A stretch of 64,000 bases of DNA, from contig JAGFBZ010000258.1 in the NCBI GenBank assembly GCA_018398805.1, positions 3,956,501 through 4,020,500 of the forward strand. Direction: 5' to 3'. Of this stretch, positions 1-12,373 are shown piece after piece. Made by a program: the position numbers and the translations under genes. The stretch is from Hirundichthys speculiger (Eukaryota; Chordata; Actinopteri; Beloniformes; Exocoetidae). The notes beneath the pieces are model-generated. The model was not told the DNA's origin and ran no database searches. It was given only the letters and a program-made list of their open reading frames with translations. Positions within the stretch are counted from its first letter, which is position 1, and each line of letters begins with the position of its first letter.

Positions 1-59
1 CAGTTGGCTTTGCTTGTGTCACTGCTTGATGTAGTTGCTGCTTGAGAGATCACTGTCAG
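1..59 (-). CDS. Possible internal coding exon, partial, unknown gene
   Basis: Read on the minus strand, a long pyrimidine-rich stretch ends in TTTCTGCAG at 68-60, a strong splice acceptor. The 59 bases after it are open in the frame set by the exon at 658-740 (phase 0 junction) and would encode a Ser/Thr-rich stretch of 19 residues plus two bases before the window edge. The junction is inference: 20 open codons can occur by chance. The gene would continue left of the window. I do not recognise the protein. Confidence 0.38.
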   Translation of the reverse strand, partial: MTVISQAATTSSSDTSKAN

Positions 60-657
60 CTGCAGAAAGTTGTTGCTTTGGGGAGGACAAGAAACAAAGA
101 CAAAATAATAAGAATCATGTAACCAAAATAAACTGCACCACTATCAAACAAATGTACATTTGATAATATGCTGTAAAATATTTTTAAAATATCACCAGCG
201 TTTCTCATTAACTAACTCCTGTTTTTTTGAACAGCACTTCACTGTCTCTCATCCCTGTCAGTCAGCCCCTCCACCTGCCTTCTCCCTCGCACACGCACCT
301 GTGCGCAAACACCCACAAACACGGGTGCACTGCATGGACAAGATGTGCTTGGCGGCTAATACACGGTAAATGGGGGCTAAATCTCTTAAATTGTACCGTG
401 TGGCCTGCAGTCGAACTCGCGGTCGGACTCTGGAACACGCCGGACACGAGGTTGTCTGTAACATGCACAGACACCACGTGCGAGAGCCTGACCAGGTATA
501 CCCTCTGCGACAGCCCCGGTAGAAACTGACTCGGCCCGCCGAGGGCAAATTTGTACATTCGGTGCTCACTGGCCACGTTGTATGAAAAAATAAATAAAGC
601 CACCGTCAACTTTACATTAAAGAACGCACTCGACCGTTGATAAACCTGTGTACTTAC

Positions 658-740
658 CGAGGGGACAGCAAGTTGTGACATATCCCAGGGGTTCACGACC
701 CAAGTCCACATGGACGTTTAGTGACCGTAGTAAAATTAAG
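658..740 (-). CDS. Possible first coding exon of a minus-strand gene
   Basis: On the minus strand this segment follows a CACTGTAG acceptor (742-741) and ends in TCG followed by a textbook donor GTAAGT (657-652). The ATG at 681 has G at -3 and gives MSQLAVPS before the donor. An in-frame upstream ATG at 711 has a weaker context and would add ten residues. Splicing to 59-1 keeps the frame open. It lies just downstream of a CpG-rich region with NRF1-type sites, as expected for a broadly expressed gene. The product is unknown. The segment could instead be only 5' UTR. Confidence 0.42.
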
Positions 741-845
741 CTACAGTGATACGTAATGTGCGATAATGGCAAATATTACAGTTTATATTATCATATTACT
801 ACATTTAACTCCGTTACGTTACAGAAAAAATCCTGAATGTCTTAC

Positions 846-895
846 CTTAAACCTGACCGCGGCAGTTATCCTCTCCTGTTTTGGCGGACAACGAA
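846..895 (-). other. Possible non-coding first exon (5' UTR)
   Basis: A second donor on the minus strand, TTAAG followed by GTAAGA, sits at 846/845, immediately downstream of the NRF1-type motifs. With the acceptor at 742-741 it would define a 105-bp first intron. The transcription start is not visible, so the right-hand limit of 895 is a guess based on the promoter motifs. Confidence 0.35.
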
Positions 896-940
896 GCGCA
901 TGCGTCGTGTATGCACGTCACAGGGCGCATGCGCGGGTTC
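860..940 (-). promoter_or_regulatory. CpG-rich promoter with two NRF1-type sites
   Basis: GCGCATGCGT (896-905) and the perfect palindrome GCGCATGCGC (925-934) match the NRF1 consensus. They sit in a segment (about 240-960) visibly much richer in CpG than the surrounding AT-rich DNA. Two minus-strand splice donors follow at 846 and 658. NRF1 sites in CpG islands are typical of housekeeping-type promoters. Transcription in the other direction is also possible, but no plus-strand exon is evident. Confidence 0.5.
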
Positions 941-959
941 AAAGCACGCAGCACAAGTA

Positions 960-2639
960 AAACCTACTTGGTATTTAAAAGTTCATTGCAAAGACTCTGA
1001 AAGCTTTGAATATTACGTGAAAATACATAATAAAATTTATTCTTCCCACAGAGTTTACTTATTACATTGATGACATATATAGGATTTACTTAAATAGTTC
1101 CAGTTCTCACAAATACTTACAATTAGAAAATAAAAATTGTGATAGTTAACCTAATAAATATTACTGCACCACAAAATCATTTTTTTCAGTGTAATATCAA
1201 ATCACCTTTATGTGTTATATGTGAAGCTACATGAGATGAAAGCTTCATCAAATAAATCTGTGGACCATCTGAACTCTGTCAAACAACTTGATTAACTTGA
1301 TTTATAAAGCTTTTATTTTGCTGTCGATGAACAAAAGGCATCACTGCCAGGGTCTGCAACTATAATGCAGCCTAAAGAATTTAGACAATGATTGGAAACC
1401 GTTTTAAAGCCTCCAAGGGGTTTGGGGATGAGGCGCTGAGTCAGTGCAGTAAGATAGTGGATGTTGGTGACCACTGGTGCAAAAATTGGTTAAAATAATC
1501 TGGGGACAGGATCTTTTTTTTTTTTCTTTAAACAAGGTCACACACGGGATTGTAAGTACAATGAAATCTGTATGAACCATCTTGCACCACATTACAACAG
1601 TCTTAATATCATGATCATGATTTTTCACCACAAAGTTGTCAAGAAGCCAGTTCAGTGAAAGAGTCAGTGAGTGCATTAAAATGCTCACTTTTGGTTATTG
1701 CTCAACTACCCATTTAATTAGACTTCTGTCTGTGCCCCATTATACATGCACATGACTGTATTGACTGACTAAATTATGTCAGACTGTACCATGACAGATG
1801 GCAATGGTGCCACTTTAAGCTCGTTAGAATCTGGATTTTCTAACCCATTTCCCCACACACCAAAACAAAAGAAATATCTTTGGCTTAGCTGGTGACAGTA
1901 AATTGGAACAATGGTGAACTGCACAGATTTACAGCTCAAGAGACTTTAAATTTTTTTTTTTCCCCTTCTTCTTTCCTGCACCGGCTTCTTCCAGTACTTC
2001 TGGGTCAAATCCTGAGGCCAGAACTGTGGGGAAAGCACAGAGCTGGTAGGCTAGTCTCAGTCAAGTTAAATGTTTACATGCAGCTCGACTTTTTTTTTTT
2101 CTAATGTTATCTAAAGGTATTGACTGTGTCATGCCAAGAAATCCATGGGACGCCTTCAGAAAACTCAACTTTCAGTCTTACAAGATAGTTTTGCTGTCTT
2201 GTAATTGAGAGTCTTGAAGATATTGTGTTGTTTACATTTTACTCAGTCATTCCATTGGTCTCTGAACAAAGTTTTGTCAACAAAACTCAGGCGAAATGAG
2301 GCATGGCCATGAATAAAACAGCAGTGTTTACACAATGATTGGTCCAGTGCACAAAACAATAAAAAGGAAGGACAAAGAAAGGGGCAGTAAAAAATCTTGC
2401 AATGACAAAACCAGCTGCCTGTTTGCGTTCTTGTATAGTCCACTATACAGTGATCTGTTATTTTTCACGGTTAATGGGGACAACAACCCCTCGTGCAGTC
2501 TCCGCCTATGTTATTCCAAGCCACAACGCAAGATGGACAATCACGAACTAGCTAAACTTACTAAACTTATCTCTTGCGTTTTTCCACTTCCTCACTGTCT
2601 TGGCCGTATCCAGACCCACATTCATCGCAATCTCCCTCC
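960..2639. other. Intergenic, nothing recognised
   Basis: AT-rich DNA with short T runs (for example near 1508-1525, 1950-1960 and 2089-2100). Open frames here are short and show no domain, splice context or composition that would support a gene. Confidence 0.6.
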
Positions 2640-2935
2640 ATAAATTACTAGAATATGTGCTGTCTTTGTGGTGTGGAGAACCAGAATCGTACAGATGTGG
2701 TACTTCCTTATTTCTTCAATGCGCTCTTTTTCTACGCGGATGTAGAATTGACCAATCAGAGGCCTCCTTTCTCTCCTCTCTTGCGACACTGTCTGCGTCG
2801 ACCTACAATTTTGGGTAGGTGCACCGGAGTCTCTGCGTAGTGTAGGCGTAGGGTGGGGGAGCATCTCTGCGTCGTCTGCGTAGGTGACGCAAACGACCTG
2901 ATGTTCGAGTATAAATCAGGCTTTACTCTCTCAAA
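2640..2935 (-). mobile_element. MITE-like repeat fragment
   Basis: Read on the minus strand, the segment begins with AAAGCCTGATTTATACTC, followed by several copies of an ACGCAGA-type motif (tctgcgta / ctctgcgt on plus) and then a CTCTGATTGGTCAATT stretch. This is the look of an abundant teleost non-autonomous DNA element. The same opening motif (AAGCCTGATTTATGCTTC) recurs at 44178 on the other strand. Superfamily (hAT or PIF/Harbinger) is not determined, and the outer end near 2640 is approximate. Confidence 0.45.
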
Positions 2936-5900
2936 CGCTGTAGCTTGAATTGGAATCTGCAAGTCAGCCAGTAGCTCCAGCTGTTTTGGCATGCTAGATA
3001 TCTGCTGACTCTCAGCAGCGCCTCGGTGAGGTCTTGCAAGCATCTTAGATGCAAATCTGAGTTGTTTTACACAACAATCGATTGTTCGAAAGGCACTCGA
3101 GTTCTCCCATTCCTACTTTAAGAAACAGCCAAATTAACTTTGGACCCAGCTGTCTCTTATAAATGTGGCACTATGTTACACATCAGCAACGATGAAACTA
3201 GCATAGTTTTCAAACACAAAGCCCCATTATTTAGCATGTTATCAACACAGCAGGAGAGAGACAATATGACATTCAGACAGACCTATAAGCAGTTTAAACC
3301 AGGAGCTGGTCACCAATTCCTGATTAATATGGGACTGCACGTATTAAACTATGTATCTCTTTCTTCCAAAGATAATCAACTGAACTGCTTGTACGGGACC
3401 TTCACCACTCCCCGTGGTGCACCACCCGTGGTTCAGCAGCTCTTCCTGATGACTGTTGTTCAGTACAAAATTCTCCCGCCCTGTGCCACTTCAGCGATGA
3501 TGACCACTCATGTCCTGACTTCTCTTTTTCTGTAAATGATTTTGATCTTTTAATATCTTGTGATTTGCTTATGAAGATGCCTCCGGAGATCATTTCAGCA
3601 CGCCTATGGGGGACCTGCTGAGCTCAGAATTGCACGCAGAGACAGACTGTATGCATCCCTGCAGTTATATTAGACACTGGGTTGTCTTAGGTGGCCCACT
3701 TTGATCTGATCCTCCCTGATGAATATTCACTTAAAATGCATCTGTTTCTTCTGTGACTGCAATAGGAAATTTGTTGGGTCTGAATAAAGGAAAAGACCCT
3801 CGCCCCCCACCCCCGAGATGCAAAATAAAGAAGAAAATGAGTAACCACTAGAAAGTAGTTTTTTTTTTTTTCTTTGACTAACCTTGAGGCGATGCTGAAT
3901 GTATAATTTATTGGTGAACTAATATATTCTCTGGCAAGAAAAAAAAAGAAATTGTTGGGAAACTTTATAAGATGGAAGAGGAAGACTGAAAAATAAAATT
4001 CAATATAAGGTTATGTGAGAGTGTATTTTTACTTGTTATCAGATGGAGATCTGAATATAAATTGAAATTGTTGAGATACTGTAGAGGACAGAATAAGTCT
4101 CATTTTATCTTCAGCAGGAAGATCCCTCATTGTCTCCCATGAAGTCATTTACATGTGTATTGATGCACATCTGTTTAAAAGCAGCAGCATTAATTACAGA
4201 TGTCAATTCATTAATCCTCGTCGCTGTTTAACGTTACCCTCGACTCGCCAGTTTTGTTGGTAAAGATTAGATTAACGTTGGCGATGGTGAAGATGCAGGT
4301 GTTCGTCTTTTGGCAGGGCTGTGAAACTGAGCAGACTCTGTTAATTTTTAATGTCTACATTCATTTAAAACAGCCGTTTATCACTATGACTTTCACTTTA
4401 TATAAGTGGGAAGGACCTACAGCTATGACATGTAACATACGTAAGATAGATGACCGATTATTACTATTTTATCCCTGTAAACACCAGAAATAAGATGCAT
4501 GCTTACGTAAAGGAGAAAGTCTGAATGATGAGTAAAAGCCTGTGTTTGTCCCTGGAGAAACATGAGTAATGAGTGATGCAAAAGATGGCAGACCAGTGTT
4601 TGTGTGTGTGTGTGTCCTGACCTGCAAGGACAGACGAAGCAAAGGACCTGGAAGCAAAAGACGTGTGAGTCAGGTGAAGAAAAAAAAAAATTTTTTTTGG
4701 AATCCTGCTAAAATATCAGACATCACAGTCCCACATAAGAGATATATTAAACATCGATAGAAGGAGTTACGTTTTTTTCTTTTATTTCTACTGTTAACCA
4801 CAAAAAACAAAGCTACTTCAAAGGCTTAGCTTTATGGAGTGCGGGGCCTGTTAAGCAACAAGTAACCTGCTGTAATGGTATGCTGGAAGGCTGTCTGCTA
4901 CAGTAATAGACTGTGCAAACATGTCAGAGTTGATCAAGAAAAAGCGCTTAGAGAGCAGCAGGCAGAATGAGTTTAAGAAAAGAAGACTGTTTCAAGGCAG
5001 GCTGTAAGTAGTTGTCTGTGCACTTGTGCTGTTGAGTACTCGGAAGACAAATGACTGCCATGAGAATGTTATTTAATATTTTTATTTATATAAAATTTAT
5101 TATAAGACACATTTGGTACCAATGTTAAGTGTTTTTTTGAAAATACAGATTTTTTAAATATGTAACTGAATGCTTCTCATGAGTGCTTTTATATTTACAC
5201 TGAAAAGGTTGAAGAAAAAGGGACAAATTAAGTAACGGCTCAATTTTTTAAATAAAACCTCAAATACTTGCGTGATTTTTTTTTTCCACATTAAAATTAT
5301 AGTTTCAAAATCGTGCGGATGTTTCATTGACATGCATTAGGGCAAATGGGACCCCTGACACACAGCACACCTTGGTTGGCCCTGGATCAACGTTGCTAGA
5401 ACACGTATTGCACGACAGAAACGCAGCTTACGCCAACATCAAGGCTAGCCAGGTCACAGTTCTCTGTTCCTTATGGCACATGGAAGTGGAACCAAAGAAA
5501 CCAAAGAGGACCGGGTCAGAAGAAAAGAGAGTCTTGCACATGTTTTTTTACTCTTTGGACGAATGCAAATTTAGAGAGGAAGGGTGGGTAATTCTTGGTC
5601 AGATATTTACTTCATGGTATAAACTGCAAGAAGAAAGGGGATACAGAATCTCTTAACGAGGGACAGGAGGAGGGTAAATCTGGGGCAGGTTTTTTACTTG
5701 TTGGTGAGAACTACAAGAAGACAAAGAATGCAGGACCAATGCTGAACGTGTCATCTCTGTGCTTCCATGCTTTTTGACCAGTTGTTCTTTAACCATCAGC
5801 ATAGTGTCTCTTGCAGTACCATAGTTCCTCTAATAAAGCTTGTTAAGGAAAGCTCTACACCCTCTTCCTATCAACTTCATCACTCTGTTCTTGAATCCGT

Positions 5901-6114
5901 TATTTGCTTCTGCCATGATGTGCATTTGGAGCTCTGAGTGCTGGTTTCTTCACTGTTGATGTGTGACATAGTTTTGCAAAGTAATACACAGGTGTCATAA
6001 GAGACGACTAAGACGGAAGTAGTTTTTTCCTCAAGACCTCAAGACCCCAATGTGTTCAAAGACCAAAACCAATACAGTGCACAAAACTACATGAATCACA
6101 TACCTTAACCTTAT
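2936..6114. other. Intergenic, nothing recognised
   Basis: No gene seen. The longer open frames (3140-3535 plus and 5327-5656 plus) have no recognisable domain and no splice or promoter context. Low-complexity runs occur near 3860-3871 and 4680-4700. Confidence 0.55.
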
Positions 6115-6210
6115 TCATTCATTTTCTGAACCCGCTTTATCCTCACTAGGGTCACGGAGGGTTGCTGTAGCCGATCCCAGGCTGGAGCCGAACACACACT
6201 CGTGACCTAA
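6115..6210 (+). repeat. Dispersed teleost repeat fragment
   Basis: The stretch with TCATTTTCTGAACCCGC, then TTTATCCTCACTAGGGTCA, then GCTGTAGCCGATCCCAG resembles a very common short fish repeat that ends many LINE- or SINE-type copies (ATTC-rich start, 'GGGTCACGGAGGGTTGCTG' core). Family assignment is from memory of the pattern and is tentative. Confidence 0.4.
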
Positions 6211-8519
6211 TTTCCATCAGGATACAATAATAATAAATATTTACTGCAAATCAGAGTGACTTCTTTTGTTGCCTTTGAGAGACCAGTTCAGAAATGCATG
6301 GTTTCACCTTGGCAAGTGCCAGTCTCATGTCATTTTCACAGCAAAGTCTGTTCCTTTTCTTTGTTTCTATGTCCAGCATCCTTGAAAAGGATTGCTCCTG
6401 AGACCTCCACCGAACCCCTGAGACTGACTCACCGAACCCCTAGGGTTCGATCGAACTCAGGTTAAAGACCACTGCTGTAAGTGATCCTTTTCATTCCCCC
6501 CTCATGTAAACTGGAATTAACTTCCTTTGTTGCCATGAACTTCGCCAACCAAGCTAAAATAGCTAACTTGTGGTAACTGAGCTAAGTTCCAAGCCTGCTT
6601 GTTTCATCCACATGGCCATTTTCAGATAAGGTGTTGGGCAGGATCAGTTCCTAACAGCATGGCGCCAAGGAGGTACGTAAATGGCTTCAAAAAGGGTATT
6701 CAGAAAACCCATAGGTTTTGTCCAGTTCTTTTAAAACAGTCTGTTTTGTTACACAGATATGTATCTAGCAACACTGCTGCTGCAAAAAAAAAAAAAAAGA
6801 ATATCCAAACACAAAGAACACTTTTTTTTTGTGTGTGGATGAATTCAACTCAAAGTCTGAAAGCCGAAGCCGCTTTGACTATTGGTGCTACCCTAACAGA
6901 TGCTTCTGTTACATTTGCCAGAAGGCAGGAGGGTGAACAGGCTGTGGCTGAGGTGGGTGCTGTCTTTTAGTATCCTTTGAAATCTGCACAGACATCTCTT
7001 CTCACCGATATCAGTGATGCTGCTCTGTACACTGAAAACATTCCTGTGGAGCCGCCGCAGCTTCATCTGTCCACGCCTAAATAGTTTTTACTGATGGTTT
7101 GATCCCTATCAGCTGGGAGTAAGTTGGCAGAAGAAGCAGAGAGATATGATCTGATGAACAGAAATGAGAGTGTAGGAGGGTTTTCTAGCAGCCAGGGATG
7201 TCAGGCATACTGTATTTCTGCCTCTGGTGAGATTTTAAACACGCTGGGCAAATTCAAGTAAAATGGTTCTGAACTCTGTTTAATTAAAAAAATCACCAGG
7301 TGATGACCATATGCAGAAAACGGAGGGCAACACATTTGTGGTTCGGACCCTGACCCACAGAACCTGATATCCCAATAGCTCTGCCCATTCACCTTGACTG
7401 AACGCCAGACATCATTAACTTAAATGCAGTCACTCATGTCATGGAGGTGTTCTGTCACTGTTCGCCCACTCGGTCCTACGCAATCTCAGACATCCATGGT
7501 GCTATAGAATAATGAGGAGAAGATCTAATCATGAGTCTTGACCTTTGATGATACATTGTCATCATTCAAGCATTTTTTAAAATCATACAAAGCATGATTC
7601 ACACACTCAATGCACCAAATGAAAGGGGGAGAAAAACTGAAGACTTAGCTTTAAACCAGTCAAGACCATGTGCAGATAAAACATCATTCTGCAGTCCAGA
7701 GTGGTTCTGAAGACAGCTGTGTTTATAGCGTAGGATACATACTTGGTGTCTCTGACAGGCACCTGCTTTAGTTTTACTTCGCTTTTCACTTTTTCACTCA
7801 TAAAGTCACAGTGTGGGTGAATGAAACTCAGAAGGCTTCGTCATTGCAGCATGTAGTTTAGCAAGCTCTTTGTATTGCCCTTCATGGTGTGCTTCTCTAC
7901 AAATTGTATTTTTCTGCTGCTCATCTGGCACTTTAAAAACCTGAGCCACCACCAAGTTAATTCATTGTTGTTTTTTAGATTTACAAACAAGCACCTGTTT
8001 GTTAGATTAGCTGTAGCCTTGCATCTGCGTCCTTCACTGCAGGGGGGGTGTGAAGATGTAAGATGCAGAGAGAGGGCAGACAGGCAGCTCTGTGAGTTTC
8101 ATTTTAGTGCAGCATAAACTATAATGCTTCAAGTGATACCATCTCATCGTATACTATGTATAAATGCTCAAAGGCCGTCTTGATAAAAATTAAGGCCGTT
8201 TATTTTTCAAACAAGGTGTCAAAAAGACAGTCGGACACCCCCCTGGCCAAAAGCCTGGATGTTTTCTGAACAACTGGTTTGAAGCCTTTTTCCTCAGGTC
8301 TCTGGGTGGCAACCGTTTTTAGCAGGAGCTGACCCGACCCAACCCCACAAAAAACAACTAGTAGCTCAGTATCTAGTTTGAATATGCGCACCTAACCTTA
8401 ATCACCACAAGCTAGATAATTTACCTTGTCTTAGTTTATGCTAAGCTAGGATGCTAAGTAGCAATACCTTACATTTATTCTAACTGAATCACTGTACCAG
8501 ATTCAGTACAAATTAAATT
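6211..8519. other. Intergenic, nothing recognised
   Basis: No convincing gene. An A run followed by a T run occurs at 6785-6830. A phrase at 6545-6575 (accaagctaaaatagctaac) recurs in slightly changed form near 31770-31790 and 36305-36325, so this is probably also old dispersed repeat. The frame at 6599-6970 crosses the A/T runs and looks spurious. Confidence 0.5.
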
Positions 8520-8875
8520 ATGACGTATGCTGATGACACAACAGGGCATCACCTGATTGGGGATGACAATGAGGAAGTCAACAGGAAGGAGGCGAGACAG
8601 CTTGTGGACTAGTGCAACACAAACAATCTGGTCCCGAATGTCGACAAAACAAAGGAGATCATTACTGACTGAGAGAGAAACCAGCACAGATACACACCAC
8701 TCCTTAATTACACCACAGTACAGCTGCCTCTCTGATTTGGAGAATGCAAACCTCAAACTGGAAGACTGCAGAGTGTGATGAGGACAGCAGAAACGATCAT
8801 AGGGACTTCAGAGGGTACCAAGGACAGTGAGGGCACAATTTCTGCAGCAATTAATGAAATCCCTGCACTTCATTT
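8520..8875 (+). pseudogene. Rex1/Babar-like LINE reverse transcriptase fragment
   Basis: Translation in shifting plus frames gives a decayed version of a reverse transcriptase palm region: an ADDT-type motif written as tatgctgatgacaca (8526-8540), then stretches matching 'LVD-C-NNL--NVDKTKEIITD' near 8600-8670. This is typical of teleost Rex1 elements. Frame changes and stops break it repeatedly. No 3' tail is visible, so it is an internal scrap. Confidence 0.6.
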
Positions 8876-9014
8876 TCTGATATTAATAAGTGTCTTTTGG
8901 TAAGGTTGAAGACTACTTTATATTCTAAAAATAATATTTTAAAAAATTACATCACCTGAAGAATATCATTTGGGGGAGCAAAAAAAAGCTTGTCTTCCCA
9001 CCAGCAATTCTATT

Positions 9015-9034
9015 ACACACACACACACACACAC
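9015..9034. repeat. (CA)n microsatellite
   Basis: Ten uninterrupted AC dinucleotides. The flanking DNA from 8876 to 9760 holds no recognisable gene. Confidence 0.9.
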
Positions 9035-9762
9035 CTTGTTACAGCAGCAAACAAAAGTGAATAGCAGTTTGCCTGAGGGGGATTTCCATCTATGTTCATC
9101 TACCTCATGCCTAGTTAAGCAGGATGTGTTTACGAAGTCACGTCTTCCTGTCCCTGAGGAACGCTGGACTATGTAGAATAATACCATTCTATATTCATTC
9201 AATACATTACACATAAGTACCCCTGGAGAGTCACTGGAGTGTTGTTTGAACACTGTAACAAAACAACAAAAGGACTTCTTTCTGGGCTGTTCCCAACTAA
9301 ATTGTTTTTTGCATAAAGAATGGGTGGATAGAAGGAAGGAAATTGCTTTTGTGACATATTTGAATCAGCAAACAATATTATGCCTTCAGACAAAGCAACA
9401 TTAGCTTTTTTAAGGATTTCACTCAACAAAAACTCTTAAAAGCGGTTGAATCTTCAGTGAAAAAGTAAGTTGCACCCACTGGACCTAGTTGAGTGTTCAA
9501 GCATCAATATATATGGATATTTTGCATGATTTCTTTGATATTTGCTTCCTGAAGTTTTCTCCCTACTTATTTAACGCATTATTTTTGCATTCAGTGATGG
9601 GATTAGAGCAGGATGATCTAAACAGCAGCAGCTATGGTAAGATTTCTTAAGATTACTTCCTTGGTAACAGAACACTCAATCAGGCCTCACAGTTGGTGTG
9701 ATGTTCTGTGACTAAACAATTTTATTTCAAATATATATGACCAATTTGTTACACCTGTGTGA

Positions 9763-10245
9763 GTGTGGGCTGTAACCCATTTTGAAGCAGGTGGCGACAG
9801 CAGCAGAAGACCACATGACCACATCGGATGCCACTCCTGTCATCAAAGAGCAGGAACACACATGGAACACCATTCCCAGGTGGCTGGCATAGTACACAGA
9901 AATGACTTTGCTAAGTACGGACTGGAGGTCCCAGGGTCAAGATGGGAGACACCTCCAAAGGTGGTCAAGAGCAAGGGGGTCAAGATCCTGTCTGACATCC
10001 AGATCCAATCTGACAAACTGGTGATGACTGATCAGCCTCACATAGTGGTGGTGGATAAACATCAGAGGACAGCAGTGGTGGTGGATGTGGCCAGCAACAT
10101 CAGAAAGAAGTGAAGTCTTGAGAAATACCAAGGCCTGAAGAAAGAGCTGGAAAAAATGTGGGGTATAAAGGCAACAACAGTGGTCAGGGCGCTGGGGGCT
10201 GTAACCTCCAAGCTCAGGTTTCCAGGCCTGATGACTTGACTTCAG
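9763..10245 (+). pseudogene. R4/Dong-like LINE C-terminal endonuclease fragment
   Basis: The frame from about 9763 to 10113 carries the C-terminal part of a non-LTR retrotransposon polyprotein. Visible features are a VAGIVHRND...YGLEVPGS region followed by the PD-(D/E)XK-like endonuclease core (QPHIVVVDK...TAVVVDVA), where the family usually has PDIVVVDK. Here the aspartate is replaced by His (PHIVVVDK), which would damage the active site. After a stop at 10111-10113 the frame continues as EKYQGLKKELEKMW to about 10190. Its relative on the minus strand is at 25885-26905. Confidence 0.65.
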
Positions 10246-10959
10246 TCATCTGTAAGGTATATACTTTCTTTATCACATCTTTATACAGGTAGCCAGAATC
10301 ATTATCTGAAACTACGTTGTGCACATACTGTATGCATCTGTGCATGCTCATGCCAGAATGTGCATATGGTTTAAATTCTGCCTTGTGCAAGTGTCATATT
10401 GTAGATGTGATGGGATCTCTGGGGGGATTTATTCAATTTTATCTCCATCCTCCTCTCACTTCCTTGTCTCCACCACTCAGTATAATGTGATCAAAATATG
10501 TTTTGTCTCAGCTCATGTTCCTGATAACGGCTAATGAGGAATAACAACTGCAGTCTCCCTGTTTGCCCCTCAGAAATGATTCAATGAATTTATAATGAAA
10601 TTCTGACATCAAGTGGCTTCAGCTTGGGAAATTAGAAACTTTCCCCTGTTTTTAGAAAAAATTGTCATCTTGTAAATGTACATGTGTATCTTGGTGTCAG
10701 ATCACTGTTGACTATTGGATTAATAAAGTTATAAAGTCATATGTAGCAGTGACTGAAGTCCTCATAATATATGAGGACATGAGCGACAGTAATACTGGAT
10801 GGAATTTTTGGTGTCTGATGTCGGCGTTCGATTTCATGTACTTTAATTTATACATGTAGACAATTGACTGCATTTTTACGATGTAGTTTTACCTAAATGG
10901 GACAAAAAACATGAATTTAGTAAGGTTGCAGCAAGAAGAGGACAAAAAGCTTTCCACAA
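10246..10959. other. Intergenic, nothing recognised
   Basis: AT-rich, only short frames, no repeat family recognised. Confidence 0.5.
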
Positions 10960-11620
10960 AATGTGTTACTTGCTGAGACTTTTCCTTTAGGATGGTGGTC
11001 TTCTTGGTAACTTGGATGTGATGCAGGTGTTGTGCAAATCGAGCGTGAATGAGTAACTGCCAGGACTAGATTGGAATGCAAAGCAGAACCAGCATCAGCT
11101 ATAAAAGATCTTATTTCTTAATCTCAATCAGCCATAAAGATCCAGGATAATGGGTAGATGGAAAATGAAAAGTCTCAAAGTGCTTACAAAGATTGGAACT
11201 TTTCCTGCCGCTTCTTCACTGCAGAGTTGGTCTGGACACTAAAAGGTAATCACATCCAAGGGATAGCTTTGGTAAACTTGGTCAAGCACTAAAACATGAT
11301 GACAACCATGAATTTTACAATGACACTGCACACATTGCAAAGACATGTCTGGTCTGGTACTGGACTGGCCTGCCTGCAGTCCTGATCAGTCTCCAATAGA
11401 GAATGTGTGAAGAATTTTGAAACAAAAAGCACAAATACTGCTGCACACCTTCAGACCCAACATTACAAAGTGGTAGAAGCTGCTCTATCTCAGTTATTAT
11501 TATTATTATTATTTGGAACTTGTTGCTGATTTAAAATGCACAAATGCATGTTTTTCTATTATCAAATGAAAATAAATTATAACCTAAACACAAAATTATA
11601 ACAAATGACAGTCAACAACA
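10960..11620 (+). pseudogene. Tc1/mariner-like transposase remnant
   Basis: Around 11350-11440 the plus strand reads DWPACSPDQSPIENV and then RILKQKAQ after one stop. This is the second D and the E region of the DDE catalytic core of Tc1/IS630/mariner transposases (SPDLSPIENVW in intact copies). Upstream (11150-11300) a degraded match continues. Downstream, TTTGGAACTTGTTGCTG at 11511-11530 fits the 3' region of the same fish family. Terminal inverted repeats are missing, so this is an internal fragment. Confidence 0.6.
11495..11511. repeat. (ATT)n microsatellite
   Basis: Short TTA/ATT run inside the transposon remnant. Confidence 0.7.
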
Positions 11621-11739
11621 CGTGGAAATAAATTGCTCTCTTGTGGTATTTACGTGTGGCCGAAAATACTTTAAAAAAGAAGCTGAAAAGGAGAAGAATG
11701 TATTCCCAGTCATGGTTAGATTTGGAGGACAGACCTTCT

Positions 11740-12373
11740 GCTATCAGGCACCTTTATGACTGAACCAGTTACTAATTTGGGTTCAGGAGGCTGACGCCAC
11801 CTCCGCCTTTAAAACTAAATTGAAAACATTCTGTTTAAAACCTATAGTTAGTCTAAACAATAGTGTGTTAGGGCTATTAGCTGTAGCTACACTTATAGGA
11901 ATGGCTGAAGCCAAGATCAGAGCGGGCTCATCTTAAATATAGCCTTCGTCATTGCTACGCTCTCTCTGGGATGCTGACCTGCCGTCTGACCCTCTGACCA
12001 CCTCAGTGTTACTGCCTATAAGTGCATGGAATTCTTAGTTCTCCAGCTAATGGATATTTGCCATTAATATATTTTGTCTTATATAATATTGCCAAAATAT
12101 CTGTGCCTCTACACTCTCTGTCCTCCATCCCATCTCCTTCCTCTTTTTCTCTTCCTTTACCCAGCAGGCATTTGGCTGAAAGGTCCCCCTTAACTTAAAG
12201 GCTTCTCTGCTGCTAGGGGAGATTTTTACCTACCATTGTTTCTTTAATTCAGTACAGTTCAATACTACTTATAGTTAATAATATTTGCATGGAGGTCATG
12301 CTCTGGATCTCTGAAAAGTTCCTGGAGACAGTTTGTGTTGTAATAGACGCTCTACAAATAAAGTTGAATTGAA
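11740..12373 (+). mobile_element. L2-like LINE 3' end, 5' truncated
   Basis: At about 11775-11835 the plus strand encodes QEADATSAFKTKLKTF, the usual C-terminus of this class of fish LINE reverse transcriptase ORF. It is followed by a long untranslated part and ends with CTCTACAAATAAAGTTGAATTGAA at about 12350-12373, the common 3' terminus (…ATATAAATAAAATTGAATTGAA type). The clade (L2/Maui versus a relative) is tentative. Confidence 0.55.

Noticed and set aside
3140..3535. 131-codon plus-strand open frame
   Set aside because: No recognisable motif; length is within what chance gives in 64 kb; no conserved context.
5327..5656. 109-codon plus-strand open frame
   Set aside because: No recognisable motif and no splice or promoter evidence.
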